From positions 1 to 48,134 of the forward strand of contig JAUCBJ010002798.1 of assembly GCA_032718475.1 (NCBI GenBank): 48,134 nucleotides of DNA, in the 5' to 3' direction. Below are positions 20,656-31,819 of the stretch, one piece after another. The notes below the pieces were generated by a model. It had not been told where the DNA came from, searched no databases, and saw only the letters and a program-made list of their open reading frames with translations. The position numbers and the translations under genes were made by a program. How positions within the stretch are numbered: position 1 is the first letter of the stretch; the number at the start of each line of letters is the position of its first letter. Origin of the DNA: Nemertoderma westbladi. Taxonomy: Eukaryota; Xenacoelomorpha; Nemertodermatida; Nemertodermatidae.

Positions 20656-22092
20656 ACGGATCCAAGTTGGATGTTGGACGGATCCAAGTTGGATGTTGGA
20701 CGGATCCAAGTTAGATTGAACGGATCCAAGTTGGATGTTGGACGGATCCAAGTTGGATGTTGGACGGATCCAAGTTGGATGTTGGACGGATCCAAGTTGG
20801 ATGTTGGACGGATCGAAGTTGGATGTTGGACGGATCCAAGTTGGATGTTGGACGGATCCAAGTTGGATGTTGGACGGATCCAAGTTGGATGTTGGACGGA
20901 TCCAAGTTAGATTGAACGGATCCAAGTTGGATGTTGGACGGATCCAAGTTGGATGTTGGACGGATCCAAGTTGGATGTTGGACGGATCCAAGTTGGATGT
21001 TGGACGGATCCAAGTTGGATGTTGGACGGATCCATGTTGGATGTTGGACGGATCCAAGTTGGATGTTGGACGGATCCAAGTTGGATTGGACGGATCCAAG
21101 TTGGATTGAACGGATCCAAGTTGGATTGAACGGATCCAAGTTGGATGTTGGACGGATCCAAGTTGGATGTTGGACGGATCCAAGTTGGATGTTGGACGGA
21201 TCCAAGTTAGATTGAACGGATCCAAGTTTGATGTTGGACGGATCCAAGTTGGATGTTGGACGGATCCAAGTTGGATGTTGGACGGATCCAAGTTGGATGT
21301 TGGACGGATCCAAGTTGGATGTTGGACGGATCCAAGTTGGATGTTGGACGGATCCAAGTTGGATGTTGGACGGATCCAAGTTGGATTGGACGGATCCAAG
21401 TTGGATTGAACGGATCCAAGTTGGATTGAACGGATCCAAGTTGGATGTTGGACGGATCCAAGTTGGATGTTGGACGGATCCAAGTTGGATGTTGGACGGA
21501 TCCAAGTTGGATGTTGGACGGATCCAAGTTTGATGTTGGACGGATCCAAGTTGGATGTTGGACGGATCCAAGTTGGATGTTGGACGGATCCAAGTTGGAT
21601 GTTGGACGGATCCAAGTTGGACGTTGGACGGATCCAAGTTGGATGTTGGACGGATCCAAGTTGGATGTTGGACGGATCCAAGTTGGATGTTGGACGGATC
21701 CAAGTTGGATGTTGGACGGATCCAAGTTGGATTGGACGGATCCAAGTTGGATTGAACGGATCCAAGTTGGATTGAACGGATCCAAGTTGGATGTTGGACG
21801 GATCCAAGTTGGATGTTGGACGGATCCAAGTTGGATGTTGGACGGATCCAAGTTAGATTGAACGGATCCAAGTTTGATGTTGGACGGATCCAAGTTGGAT
21901 GTTGGACGGATCCAAGTTGGATGTTGGACGGATCCAAGTTGGATGTTGGACGGATCCAAGTTGGATGTTGGACGGATCCAAGTTGGATGTTGGACGGATC
22001 CAAGTTGGATTTTGGACGGATCCAAGTTGGATTGAACGGATCCAAGTTGGATTGAACGGATCCAAGTTGGATTGAACGGATCCAAGTTGGAT
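20656..22092. repeat. 22/20-bp BamHI-site minisatellite
   Basis: About 66 tandem units of two kinds: a 22-mer (GGATCCAAGTTGGATGTTGG plus AC) and a shorter 19-20-mer ending GGATTGAAC or GGATTGGAC. The short units recur in blocks (near 21080, 21380, 21738 and 22030), so there is a higher-order repeat of roughly 300-355 bp. Every unit contains GGATCC. Overlapping open frames up to 444 codons exist on both strands (LGSVQHPTWIRPTSNLDPSN-type repeats); they result from lack of stop codons in the units and are not genes. Confidence 0.95.
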
Positions 22093-22221
22093 CCTTCCTC
22101 CAAGTAAAGCAGCTTTATACTGTTTGTTTGAGAGAATGCTCACTTATGGGACTTAATTATTAATTATTAATTTTTCGTTAATTATTAATTTATGTTTGAA
22201 ATGGTGAAGAAGTTTATCGAC

Positions 22222-22260
22222 TAGAAAGCCGTAGCGGAAGGCCACGGGCTCGGCTTTCTA
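22222..22260. other. GC-rich hairpin, 10-bp perfect stem
   Basis: TAGAAAGCCG (22222-22231) and CGGCTTTCTA (22251-22260) form a perfect inverted repeat around a 19-base GC-rich loop, inside AT-rich DNA. It could be a small structured RNA, a transposon end or chance. No matching RNA family is recognised. Confidence 0.4.
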
Positions 22261-22508
22261 TTAATAAAATAATTTATAATATTTAAGTTATAATAAAAAC
22301 ATTTTCAGAGAACTTGAATTAATTGCTTCAACCTTATCCCATTATTTAATTTGTGCCAACCATAAAAGTATAATGTTCATTAGGCCTAAATACAGTTTAC
22401 TGAATGTAGCGTAGACCTACAGCATGAGTTTGAGATCTTTGGGGAAGTATCGAAAATACTAGTAAAAACGTTAGGCCAATACATAAAAATATTCCGAGGT
22501 TAATCAAT

Positions 22509-22841
22509 ATGTTTTGTTGGAAAACAAAGACTAAATCCGGAGTTTCTGAAGAAAAATCCAAAATATTTCGAACTAGGGCATATTCCAAAAGTGAATTCGA
22601 AGCGTTCGAATTGGAATATAAAAAACACGTCATTTCAAAAAATCGAATCAAAAAGGTTTGGACCATGGCGCAGTCGACCAACTTCCTGGATAAACAGACA
22701 GCCGCAACTTGTGAGATGAAAGAAATTCTTCAGTCTCTCACTGCTGATAAAAACGACCCCTACGCCGATATGACGCTGCGAGCAGACACTACAAGGGGAA
22801 AGAGCAGACAACGGCAACAGAGTCCAAAACCCCCAATGTAA
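22509..22841 (+). CDS. Possible small protein of unknown function
   Basis: A 110-codon ORF that I do not recognise. It is rich in Lys, Glu and Ser. Residues about 15-50 (EEKSKIFRTRAYSKSEFEAF and on through KKHVISKNRIKKVW) could be helical or coiled-coil, and the end (TTRGKSRQRQQSPKPPM) is basic and disordered-looking. There is no signal peptide, membrane segment or repeat. It lies inside a receptor intron on the same strand as the receptor. The sequence is not repeat-like, which makes it a slightly better candidate than the other short frames here. It could also be an exon of a longer gene or chance. Confidence 0.3.
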   Translation: MFCWKTKTKSGVSEEKSKIFRTRAYSKSEFEAFELEYKKHVISKNRIKKVWTMAQSTNFLDKQTAATCEMKEILQSLTADKNDPYADMTLRADTTRGKSRQRQQSPKPPM

Positions 22842-23394
22842 TCGATGCATTCAGAACAGTGACGTTAGAAAGAGAAGAAGACAGGTGTACAGTATGTAGG
22901 CCTATGAGGCCTGAAAGTTATGGACATCTGAGAATACCAGAAGATTAGGCCTACTGTACGTACATCAAGACGGTAATGGACAGCAATTTCAATGAGCCAA
23001 TATTAATTGGTTCATTGCAAAATTACAATAATTAATTAAATTTGTTCTTCTGTTAGCTCACCTAGCTGTTCTACAGTCGCATGACCTATAGATTGAATCC
23101 GACATACTGTATGTACTGTATTACTTTCGTTGTGTCTCCAGGTACCACTGTCAGTTGTTGATGTAAGCCTACAGTACTTACTGTATAAGGTTATCAAGGT
23201 ATTTTACTATCAATCAGTACTGGTCATGGTGGATAGACTACTACTAATACTATAATCGGCCTGCTGCATTGAAGCTGTACATTAAGATGCGATGCCAGGT
23301 TAACAAAAACGTTTTGTCCAATCCACAATTGGCATGTCCAATGCCGTGTGCATTAAGAATGCTATGCCGGCTTATCAACAAAGTTGCACCGCCA
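22842..23394. other. Intron stretch without a gene
   Basis: Unique-looking intron sequence with TAGGCCTA and TACTGTA words but no gene or element that I can identify. Confidence 0.4.
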
Positions 23395-23760
23395 CAACTC
23401 CCTATTCCCCATGACTTTATTCGTGGGATTATCCGCATCTTCAAGGCCAGTGTCCTTTAGGAGGCGTCTCACGAAAGTCATAGGCTGTCCACCATGCTTA
23501 TTTACACCATGGGACTGCGTCAAGATTGGGGGAACCAATGGTGGTTGGAGATGTGTGCATTATACATATACAGTGCTTGACACAATGAACCCGGCGTAGC
23601 ATTCTTGTGAATGTGCCATCCAGAGATTTGGTGTTCTCAGCAGTTAGAGCCCAGCATGGACTCCCATAGAGGAGTAATGGTTCTACTGCTGCATTAAATA
23701 ATCGGACCTTAAGTTTCCGATGAATTCTCTGACTTCCAAATCCTGGAAAACCCATTCAAG
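23395..23760 (-). mobile_element. LINE fragment, family B, reverse transcriptase C-terminus
   Basis: Minus-strand frames give RKLKVRLFNAAVEPLLLYGS and CWALTAENTKSLDGTFTRML (thumb region after the reverse transcriptase), then after frame changes the conserved tail with NKHGGQPMTFVRRLL-type wording. It belongs to the same family as the fragments at 3875 and 6019 and reaches slightly further at the 3' end of the ORF. Part of the middle is deleted. Confidence 0.75.
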
Positions 23761-24894
23761 GCTGCCGATGATGCCTTATTTCCCTTACTTATCCAGGTCC
23801 TCGCCTGGTGGATAGACAACCTATCATGTACTGTACTGTGTTAACTTGTATACAGTACAGTGTGTTGGCGCGAGCCACGCAGTCAGGGCGAGCCTTAGCG
23901 CAGAATTATAATTAGTAAATAGGGAAAAATTTCATGTCCGTCTGTATGTAATGAAAAATTCATTCGTAAATAACTTTTGAAGATTTTAACCATTTTCAAC
24001 CAAATTTTGTATGGGCATACTAGAGAAAAAGTTCCAATATTTTTTTAAGTTATGGGCAAATACCTCTCGAACTTTTGACTCCAGATCAAACCGAACTTGT
24101 TTCGCAGTTGCTCAAGTTCGCGTGCTGATCGACGCCCCACGAACGTGTAGCATAATTCTTGTAATAATCTATAATAATATCCATAATGATTAGGGAATAC
24201 CGCCATTATGTGGCAATATCATGCGTCATTATTTTACCTATAGGGCCCACTTTATTATACATAATGGTGCCATATGTCTCTCGGTATGGGTATATTAAAC
24301 TATAGCACTATGTACTGTACTCTATATTCTAAGGTGATGGTATAATGTCATTTTGAACCCGCTATTAATTTGATGTGTATTTCTCTCACAAGATAAACAT
24401 ATTTTTAAATTGTTCTTTATTAGTGCCTCCATGGATAACAAGGGCTTTGTTACCTGTTGACCCCAATATGTAGGTGAATCACATTAACAGCCTATAATAC
24501 GCTGAATCGCTCATACAATAAGTAGCCAATAAATTAATTAAATTTGATATTTAATACATAATATTATAACATAACAATTAATAAATAATACTTCCCATTA
24601 AATGGTACAGTTTTCAACATTATTTACACATTAAAATTATTAAATGTGACGGTTATTGATATGAGTTAATTTTACAATTAATTTCCGCTTTATTTAAATA
24701 TTTTTTATAAAAACATTAACAATAATAATATAATAGAACATTGAAATATTTTAGATGTATGGGGGTTATAAACTCATTGAATACACTCACTAGAATACTT
24801 GTATTTACTGGAAGACTCGGCTAAATTCGCATCCACTCGAGTAACACCTGACTTTTTCTTTACTAATTTCTGAATTAAGAGCAGGCTACTAGTG
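23761..24894. other. Intron stretch without a gene
   Basis: AT-rich sequence with several TACTGTAC words near 23830 and 24315. No coding exon or element was recognised. Confidence 0.4.
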
Positions 24895-25085
24895 CCCCCC
24901 CCCCCCCCCCCCCCCCCCCAGATGAATCAGGTACTCAACTATCTACCATTAAGATTAAAGGTACCCCGGTTAGACCCTTTAAAGCATTCGAGCCGAAACG
25001 TAAACTACCCAGCCCCATGCTGGGATCGAGACCTCTCCAAGGCAACCGACTCAACCACAACACCAAGTCCCACCACCTGTTTAAA
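24895..25085 (-). mobile_element. Degenerate SINE-like block next to a C25 run
   Basis: On the minus strand TGGTTGAGTCGG (25057-25046) fits the pol III A box and GGTCTCGATCC (25033-25023) approximates a B box, but only 12 bases separate them, much less than in a tRNA. The block ends in an unbroken run of 25 C (24895-24919). It may be a tRNA-derived SINE with an internal deletion. Confidence 0.3.
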
Positions 25086-25458
25086 TTATTATACGATTTG
25101 TCGAAATCAAAGATTGCAAAATAGAAATTTATTTTTTTTAATTGCAGATTAAATATATATAGACCTCATTAAATATAAATAGATATGGATTGCAGATAAA
25201 AAATACAACCATCAATAAATAATAAACATAGTCGAATCGCTGAGAGAATAATAAAACTTTTAGCTCGACAATTTGAATTCACGTCTAATAGAGTTATTCA
25301 GTGCGATTTATATTTAACTCACTGATGGAAAGAAACTCTTATTTACTTAATTCGACAGTTGATTACTTTAACTCTTTACGTATATGATTTCAATCGATAA
25401 AATATTAAATTAGATATTCTATATAAATAATTAGGGAGTCTGGATAATCGGCAGCAGA
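25086..25458. other. AT-rich 3' flank of ARPC2
   Basis: AT-rich sequence downstream of the ARPC2 stop codon. No gene or element is seen. Confidence 0.4.
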
Positions 25459-26373
25459 CTATTTATTGAAAGTTTTACCAGTTATGGTTTTTTTCTGAGC
25501 CTTCGAGTCGCTATCAGGCCGCGCACGGTTCAGGACTTTTAGGAACTCAGTTGTCTTGGCGCGCATCCGAGAATGGATGTAGGCCTTGGTGCATTTGATG
25601 TGGTAGTGAAGGTAGTTACGAAGCGTGTGAATCAGATTGATTGTGTTATCCCGCGTGGCGGAAGTGAAGTGACGTGGAAACAACACAAAGGTAATGTAGC
25701 CGATATTATCTCCAGAACGAGCTCCCGGTGTCTTCTGTAACTCGAGCGGCGGGTTCTTATGGCTGAACAAAATCTGGGGATTGGCACCAGTGGCTTTACG
25801 ACCTTCTTTGAACTCTTGCATGAACACCTTCCCGATTACAATGTCGTCTTCGTCTTTGAATACGGTGCTGAATATAACTGTGACTCTATCATGCTGGGCC
25901 TCCACATACATTGTCTCGTCGTCCCGGTAATGGATAACCGCGCGTTTATGTTCTGTCTCGCCGCTCTGTTGCCATTCGAAGTACTTCATAAACACGGTGG
26001 CAAAACAGTTTCGCTTTAAGGAGGCCGCTTTCTTCGAGAGCAAGTCCCTGGCGGCAGGATCAGCAGGCAGACTCGTTAGATCGTAGATTAAACTCACGTT
26101 GTATCCATTCTCAGCCTTCTCGCAGAGATGATCCCCGTATTCCGCCCGCAGTAGATCCAAAGCCGAGAACTGTTCCAGCTCTTTGTAGAATTTCATGGCG
26201 ATGGAGACCTGCACCTTGGTTTTATCGCCCCCCGGGTTGTGTATGTGGTACTGTACGCCGTCGAAGTCGGCCACAATTACCGTCACAGGTTCGGGTTTAC
26301 TCCCAGCCGCCGTAGCGAATCGGACATCCAATGTCTCCCGAACTACGCGATTTTCGATTTCTAACAAAATCAT
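25459..26373 (-). CDS. ARPC2: Arp2/3 complex subunit 2 (p34-Arc)
   Basis: A 304-residue intronless ORF that matches ARPC2 along its whole length (human is 300). ARPC2 forms the structural core of the seven-subunit Arp2/3 complex with ARPC4, contacts the mother filament and helps nucleate branched actin in the cytoplasm. Recognisable blocks are the start [97 protein letters not shown] and the end [10 protein letters not shown]. The frame is intact, and codon use is GC-richer than the AT-rich flank. An AATAAA at 25467-25462 overlaps the last two codons and is the nearest poly(A) signal. The gene sits in an 11.9 kb receptor intron on the opposite strand. No poly(A) tract or target duplication marks it as a retrocopy, although lack of introns leaves that open. 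Confidence 0.97.
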   Translation of the reverse strand: MILLEIENRVVRETLDVRFATAAGSKPEPVTVIVADFDGVQYHIHNPGGDKTKVQVSIAMKFYKELEQFSALDLLRAEYGDHLCEKAENGYNVSLIYDLTSLPADPAARDLLSKKAASLKRNCFATVFMKYFEWQQSGETEHKRAVIHYRDDETMYVEAQHDRVTVIFSTVFKDEDDIVIGKVFMQEFKEGRKATGANPQILFSHKNPPLELQKTPGARSGDNIGYITFVLFPRHFTSATRDNTINLIHTLRNYLHYHIKCTKAYIHSRMRAKTTEFLKVLNRARPDSDSKAQKKTITGKTFNK

Positions 26374-26784
26374 ATTTATGTACCGGTTGTTGATGCTCGC
26401 GTGTTAGAGAGGAGCGTACAACTATTGAATTATTATAATATCACTAGGCCTAAATATTACTCTATGCTCTACAGCTCTAGGCTTATTGCTGTATTGCAGT
26501 ATTGTACAGTTGTACAAACTGAGTGGACAGTACACAGGTACAGATACAGCAGTAGGCCTATGCAGTAGTACTGTAGTATAAGGCCTGCCTGAGGGAGGCC
26601 TGACAGCCTGTGTAATGAGAACCAGAGTCCTGGAGTAGTGGAGTACCACTAGTCTTTCACTTCACAGTACAGCAGTAGGCCTACCGGTAAAGAGCAGTAC
26701 AGTGTGCAATGTTACAGTACAGCAGTAGGCCTACCGGTATACAGCAGTACAGTCTGTGTTTACAGTACAGTCATTATTTTCCAG
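26374..26784. promoter_or_regulatory. ARPC2 upstream region and receptor acceptor
   Basis: This 411-bp stretch must hold the ARPC2 5' UTR and promoter (reading leftwards) and the acceptor of the receptor exon at 26785. It contains four TAGGCCTA palindromes and many ACAGTAC words. A 44-bp block around AGCAGTAGGCCTACCGGTA is duplicated (26671 and 26721). I see no TATA box. Confidence 0.4.
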
Positions 26785-26954
26785 ATCCCAAGATCCCGGA
26801 AGAACTGTCAGCCATACCGCAATCACCCTGGTCAATAGAACTGACGTGGTCTGTAGATTCAAGCAGAGCCATCAACAACCACTACGGTTTATATGTTAAC
26901 AACACCAACTCAGGGACTGTTCGATTTATAAAGATCTCCAACGCAGTAAAATCA
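26785..26954 (+). CDS. Ig/FN3 receptor, exon: first part of FN3 domain 3
   Basis: The exon lies between TTATTTTCCAG and GTGAGT, 170 bp, phase 1 to phase 0. It reads IPEELSAIPQSPWSIELTWS then INNHYGLYVNNTNSGTVRFI, an FN3 A-to-E strand pattern with the conserved Trp. The preceding intron (14859-26784) keeps phase 1 across 11,926 bp. Confidence 0.85.
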
Positions 26955-29900
26955 GTGAGTTTAATTTGTATTTGTACTGTACTGTATGTTGGTGTTGGCA
27001 GATAATTAAGAGGGGCAGGCAGCGTGTTGGGTCGAAATTTGTACTGGAAACCTGTGCTATTAACTCGCACTTATTGTTTTGGTTAAAATGACGTGCAACT
27101 GCAACCTGCTCATTAGAAGGGTACTGATTGATCGGTTAAATAGATTTCCACAAGATTTTTATTTCCCATCACATAATGAAATACTAATTATTAAATTGTT
27201 ATTAAATCATAAATATAAGATTATTAAATCAAAATACAGTATAGGTAATACTGTAGGTATTTGCAGTATGTCCAATAGTCATAATATATAATTGAATTTA
27301 AGTCATTTGTAGCAATACTCCACTGAAAGCTTTAGCGAATACATATAATTGTCACTTTGCCATAGATTTTTATATATTATTGACATGTTGTACTTTAGCA
27401 ACAATTTATATGTAAAATCTTATGATTATTGTTTAATGCTTTCCCTGTATTAAGTCCAAATTATTTGGCCTATTGTTTAAAAAAACGATAAAAACTATAG
27501 TCTTGTTTTTTTGTCAATCTAAGCCCCCTTTGTAATAGGCCTATTGAGTATTGTTGAGGTTACCGTGTACAATAACTGTAGTACTGTATGTAGAAAATGT
27601 CTGCAATTTCAACGTTTTCCTATTTTGTTTTTGATCCGTTCAAGATTATACTTGGCCATCACAGTATATTTTAAACCACAAGCCGAATCTTGGTGTAGAA
27701 ACTGTGCAGTGTACAGTTCTACAGTTTGCCGCTAGAGGTCAAAGAGTATAAAGGTGAAAACCTCATTTACCCCATTTCGAAGTTTTAATGCTTTTCAGCC
27801 GATTCGTGGAAGAGTGTACTACACCATAAACTTAAGGCCTAGGCTGGACTTAGTGAGGGCGAAGAGTTTAACAGTGAAAAACATTAGCGTATTGGAGAAT
27901 TTAAATTGTTCAAACTCTTCCTAAACACGCAGTGCAGTGACTGCTCAAAAGTATTACAAACAACTGAATTGGACAAGGAGTTATAACTTTCTCATATTTG
28001 GCCATATAACGGTAGAGTTTCAAACTACATAATATTTTAATCGATTATTGCGACAATAATTAGGCCTACGTTGTACAATGAAAACCTTATAAAAAACAAT
28101 AAAATATAGTAGGCCTACAATAATACAGTAAGTAAGTAGCCTATAAAAAAATTTTGAGGAGGTGACCCACCATACAGTAGTTAAGCGTTTTATGGGATTG
28201 GATTTGTCAATTCACTGTCACTACCAATGAGTGTACACTACAATGCCTCGTTTGTTAGGTGAGCATTGTATGTTTTACTAATTAGAAACCACCAGGTTAC
28301 TTTCTGTAAGGTATCCACAGTAGAAATAAAATCGTGTTGAGAATGACTGAGTCAACTCAGCAGACTAACGAGTACTCTAATTTTTGGTCATTGATACAGT
28401 ACATATTTAAGGGCACTCGCAAATTTTCAGACCCAAATTGGCGAGTGGTCTACGAATGAGACGCTCTGATTGGCCGAAAATGAAACTCGTTAAATATCGA
28501 CAAGAATAAACGAAACTTGTCCATACTCGCTAGGAACATCCCTTACCTTAGTCTCAACACCCAGGGTGGGCCACGAGCTGGTTGGGCCAGGGGTCTAGAA
28601 ATGAGAATAAATAACTCATTAAATCCCGACTATAATTTAAAACGAAACTTGTTGGTCTCGATAGTGTAAAATATTGATAACTTGGGGGGGGGGGGGGGGG
28701 GTAGTGTATTAAAGCCAAGATCCGGTAAATATAGATACAGAAGAACTGAAGGAAGAACCATTATTATTAATAAATAGCAAAATAATCAACGGGTGTAATG
28801 TAATGTCCAAGCCAAAACAATGTACCAGAAACCATATCATCGGGCCTACAATCTATTGATCGTAGGCCCGATAGTATCCACTCAGTCTTTCATCCACACT
28901 TGTCAAATAAATGAGGACCAGTTTAATTACTGCGATCAAAACTTGGGATAGCAGTAGCGCCATCCTACGTTATACATATTAATATATAATTTAATAATTC
29001 ACCCAATCCATTATTACAGTAGTTAGTGATTGTATCCCTGATCCATGACTTCACCTTTGTTTTATTAATATACTGTACATTTCCTCCAGCAATTAAAAAC
29101 CGAATTTCTTGAAGTCGTAAAGAGGAACCAAAATTCACAAGTTTTGTAGACATATTGTTTAATACTAATAGCACCCTTGGGGTAACGTGCAGGCTAGGTA
29201 ACATGCGCAATGCTAGGCTAGAGAGAGTACCGGGAATCGGCCAGAGGTGAAAAGAATTGGTTGCAAAATTAACTGCTTGGGACGGACAGACGGATTCAAC
29301 TCGCATTCAAACCTGGCATTCGGTAATCAGCATTCTTCTAGCATTCGCCACTATGTTTCATTTCCGAATGCTGTTAGCGTGCTGAAGATGTTCGGATCCC
29401 GAATGCGCCACGTATTCGCCGTGTTTAATGGGTTATCCTTCATGATTGACAGGACAGGAAACAGATGAAGAGGACCCAGCCCCAACAGTCAGTATGTCCG
29501 CCCACACATCAAAGTTAGCGCCGATTTCCAAGTAAATTCCTAATGAAATCCAAGTCAAATCCTAAGTGCCTCCAAGTCTGGAATTTGAGCGAATTTTCAT
29601 TTCCAAGTAAATCCTAACTCCTATAGTAGTGAATCAGTGACTTGGATCCTAATAGGATCCAATAAGACGTTATTTGAAAGCGGTACTGTACAATAATTTT
29701 AGTAAAATTACAATAATTTTTGGTTGTTTCATTTACACCTTTTAACTCGTATCCACCATGTTTGTTTGTCCTAAATTTTACCATAATTATGTTGTTAATA
29801 GTGTTTCCAATATATTGAAGGACATTTTATTTATCTTATTTTATTTATGTTTTTTCTATTTTGTACTGTTTTCCAATAAAACACATTTTCTAGGACAATG

Positions 29901-30954
29901 TTGAATACCATACTGTACATTTGTTTGTTGCCGTTACATTTTACTTACTTTATATGTTATATTTTAATATGCTATCCTTAGTGCTTGTTTGATGGGCAAA
30001 GCCTCCCAAAACAGGCTGGGAATCCAAAGCCAGGGGCAATACTGCAATATGCATTATGCAATACCGGCTGCCCGGTATCAACCTTACATGTCAACTGTAA
30101 ATACTTTTGTTCATCTGTTAACTATTTTATTATGTTATCGTTATTGTTCATATTTTAATTGTGTAAATTTTAGCTGATTTGACGTCTAATAAAAAATTCA
30201 AATTCCAACCACATCCTTTGTCCTTCTGTCCTTTAGCTGTTTAGCCTACAGCCTATCCTGATATCTGCCTAGGCCTATACAGCTATAGCCACCAAGTATA
30301 GTACCGGTACCGGTATAGGCGGTACAGCGGTATGCAGTATGCTGGTATGCGGTAGGTCCTACAGCTGTACAGTAGGTCGCACCGGGGGTTCGGTTGGTCA
30401 GTTGGTAGAAACAGATCAATCACAGCAACCAATCAGGGATGATGGCATAGGCCTATGTACTGATCTGATACTGTGATAGGCCTACCGTATAAACCCTTGG
30501 AACTTGGAAGGTACAGACTGACAGAGTTAGTGTGGCGGAGTAACGCCTTTATTACCTCATCCTGTCATCCATCATCGGTAACAGAGCCAAGAGAGATGCC
30601 GAGAGTGGAGAGAGGGCCGGGCTCTGTGCTCTGGTGTATCATTTTTCCCAATCAGCCAATATCCAACAATTACAGTTCTTTACTTTACCTTTGAGTAGGC
30701 CTAACCCAGTAACCCTGTAACCATCCAGCCATCCACCACCAGGATCAGACCTTCCAAATTACAACTTTTTAGGCCTACAGTCAGACAGTATTACTGGTAG
30801 GCCTATTAGCCTACCTGCCTACCGGCAACCAGGCCCCCAAACACTTTAATCCTAAAATTACGAAAATTTAGTTCAGTGATTTTTATTTATAAATTTCACT
30901 ACGGTAGGCCTACCGTAGGCCTTCCGGCCTGTATGGAATCCATCCAAAAAGTGC

Positions 30955-31135
30955 ACCGGATAGCGCGCCGACCAATTTTTATGCGCGCCGCGCACCGATG
31001 CCATTTCGAAGAAAAACCCTGCGCCAACTAAATTTTTAATCACGCCGATGCAATTTCGAAGAAACCCCGCGCCAACTAAATTTTTAAGCGCGCCACACAT
31101 TGAAACAATTTTGAAGAGCGCCACGCCAATGCAAA
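30955..31135. repeat. Degenerate CpG-rich tandem repeat, about 50 bp
   Basis: Three to four imperfect units combine GCGCGCC, ATGCAATTTCGAAGAAA and GCGCCAACTAAATTTTTAA. Together with the block at 31368-31500 they give a locally CpG-rich stretch 300-850 bp upstream of the BIG start codon. Confidence 0.7.
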
Positions 31136-31367
31136 TTCAATTTTGAGGGAGTGTAACCCAGTGTCAGTCAGTCAGTACTGCTGTACCTGTACCAGTCCCT
31201 GCTGCCCTATACAACAGTTGCCTAACCATAACCACTGAACCATACAACAGAAAAAGAAAGGCGAGCGAAGCGAGCCGAAATTTTTAAACAGCTAACTAAT
31301 GCAATTTTTAAGGCACTTCCATAGCCTAATTGTTAAACCTGTAAACTCACGGTCGGCACCGGTTTGT

Positions 31368-31505
31368 ATTTTTGGGAGCGCCACGCGCCAAAGCCGGCGC
31401 GCTTTACGATTTTCGAGCGCGCCACGCGCCAAAGTCGGCGCGCTTTACGATTTTCGAGCGCGCCACGCACCACATTGGCGCGCTTTTATTGCAAAGTGCG
31501 CCAGA
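31368..31505. repeat. CpG-rich tandem repeat, about 41 bp, upstream of BIG
   Basis: About three units of GAGCGCGCCACGCGCCAAAG followed by TCGGCGCGCTTTACGATTTTC. Each unit has several CpGs and a GCGC palindrome. Its position 320 bp before the BIG start is compatible with a promoter role, but nothing else shows it. Confidence 0.75.
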
Positions 31506-31819
31506 TTAATCCAGCGCAAAGTGTATAGATTCCAGTCTGGCCTTCCGGTAACAAAAAACGCTGAGTTTGTTGTGCTGATTGCAGTTCATACAGTCAGTTA
31601 ACCCAGACCCAGACTGCAGACATGCATCTGTGCATACAGCCAATACTGCAATAGCAGAATAGGCTGATCTGAGATCTGATAGGCCTATATGATTTGTTAT
31701 TAGTCCTACCATAATTAATAATTAGCAAACGAATGATAAATACAGTAGGCCCCTAATAATATCTATAATATACCCGTATACCCCTACAATAACTACTGTC
31801 ACTGCTGTTTTTATATGAA

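Larger units (their letters stand above)
22381..31687. repeat. Scattered TAGGCCTA palindrome cluster
   Basis: The octamer TAGGCCTA occurs at least 18 times between 22381 and 31687 (for example 22381, 22897, 22946, 26445, 26553, 26676, 26726, 27536, 28061, 28110, 30270, 30448, 30477, 30696, 30770, 30798, 30905 and 31680). About 0.15 would be expected by chance in 9.3 kb. It is often next to TACTGTAC or TACAGTAC words. Outside this interval I saw it only at 292, 19551 and 36429. Confidence 0.8.
26955..31819. other. Receptor intron and BIG 5' flank, no gene seen
   Basis: About 4.9 kb without a convincing gene. It holds a run of 18 G (28684-28701), an 11-bp perfect inverted repeat (28839-28849 with 28862-28872), loosely repeated TCCAAGTAAATCCTAA words (29525-29620), many TAGGCCTA palindromes and, closer to BIG, CpG-rich GCGCGCC arrays. 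Frames of 60-113 codons exist but show no recognisable domains. Confidence 0.5.

Noticed and set aside
20539-22143. Overlapping open frames of 70-444 codons on both strands
   Set aside because: They lie entirely in the 22/20-bp array. Both strands and several frames are open because the units lack stops, and no non-repetitive coding exon is attached.
24895-24919. Poly-C run as a transposon end
   Set aside because: Unlike the other G/C runs it has no TTAA next to it and no TAYACC word, so it was not assigned to that element family.
25023-25057. tRNA gene on the minus strand
   Set aside because: A- and B-box-like words are only 12 bases apart and no cloverleaf can be drawn. At most it is a SINE remnant.
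31299-31601. 100-codon frame upstream of BIG
   Set aside because: It is made of the CpG-rich 41-bp repeat and flanks, with no recognisable domain.
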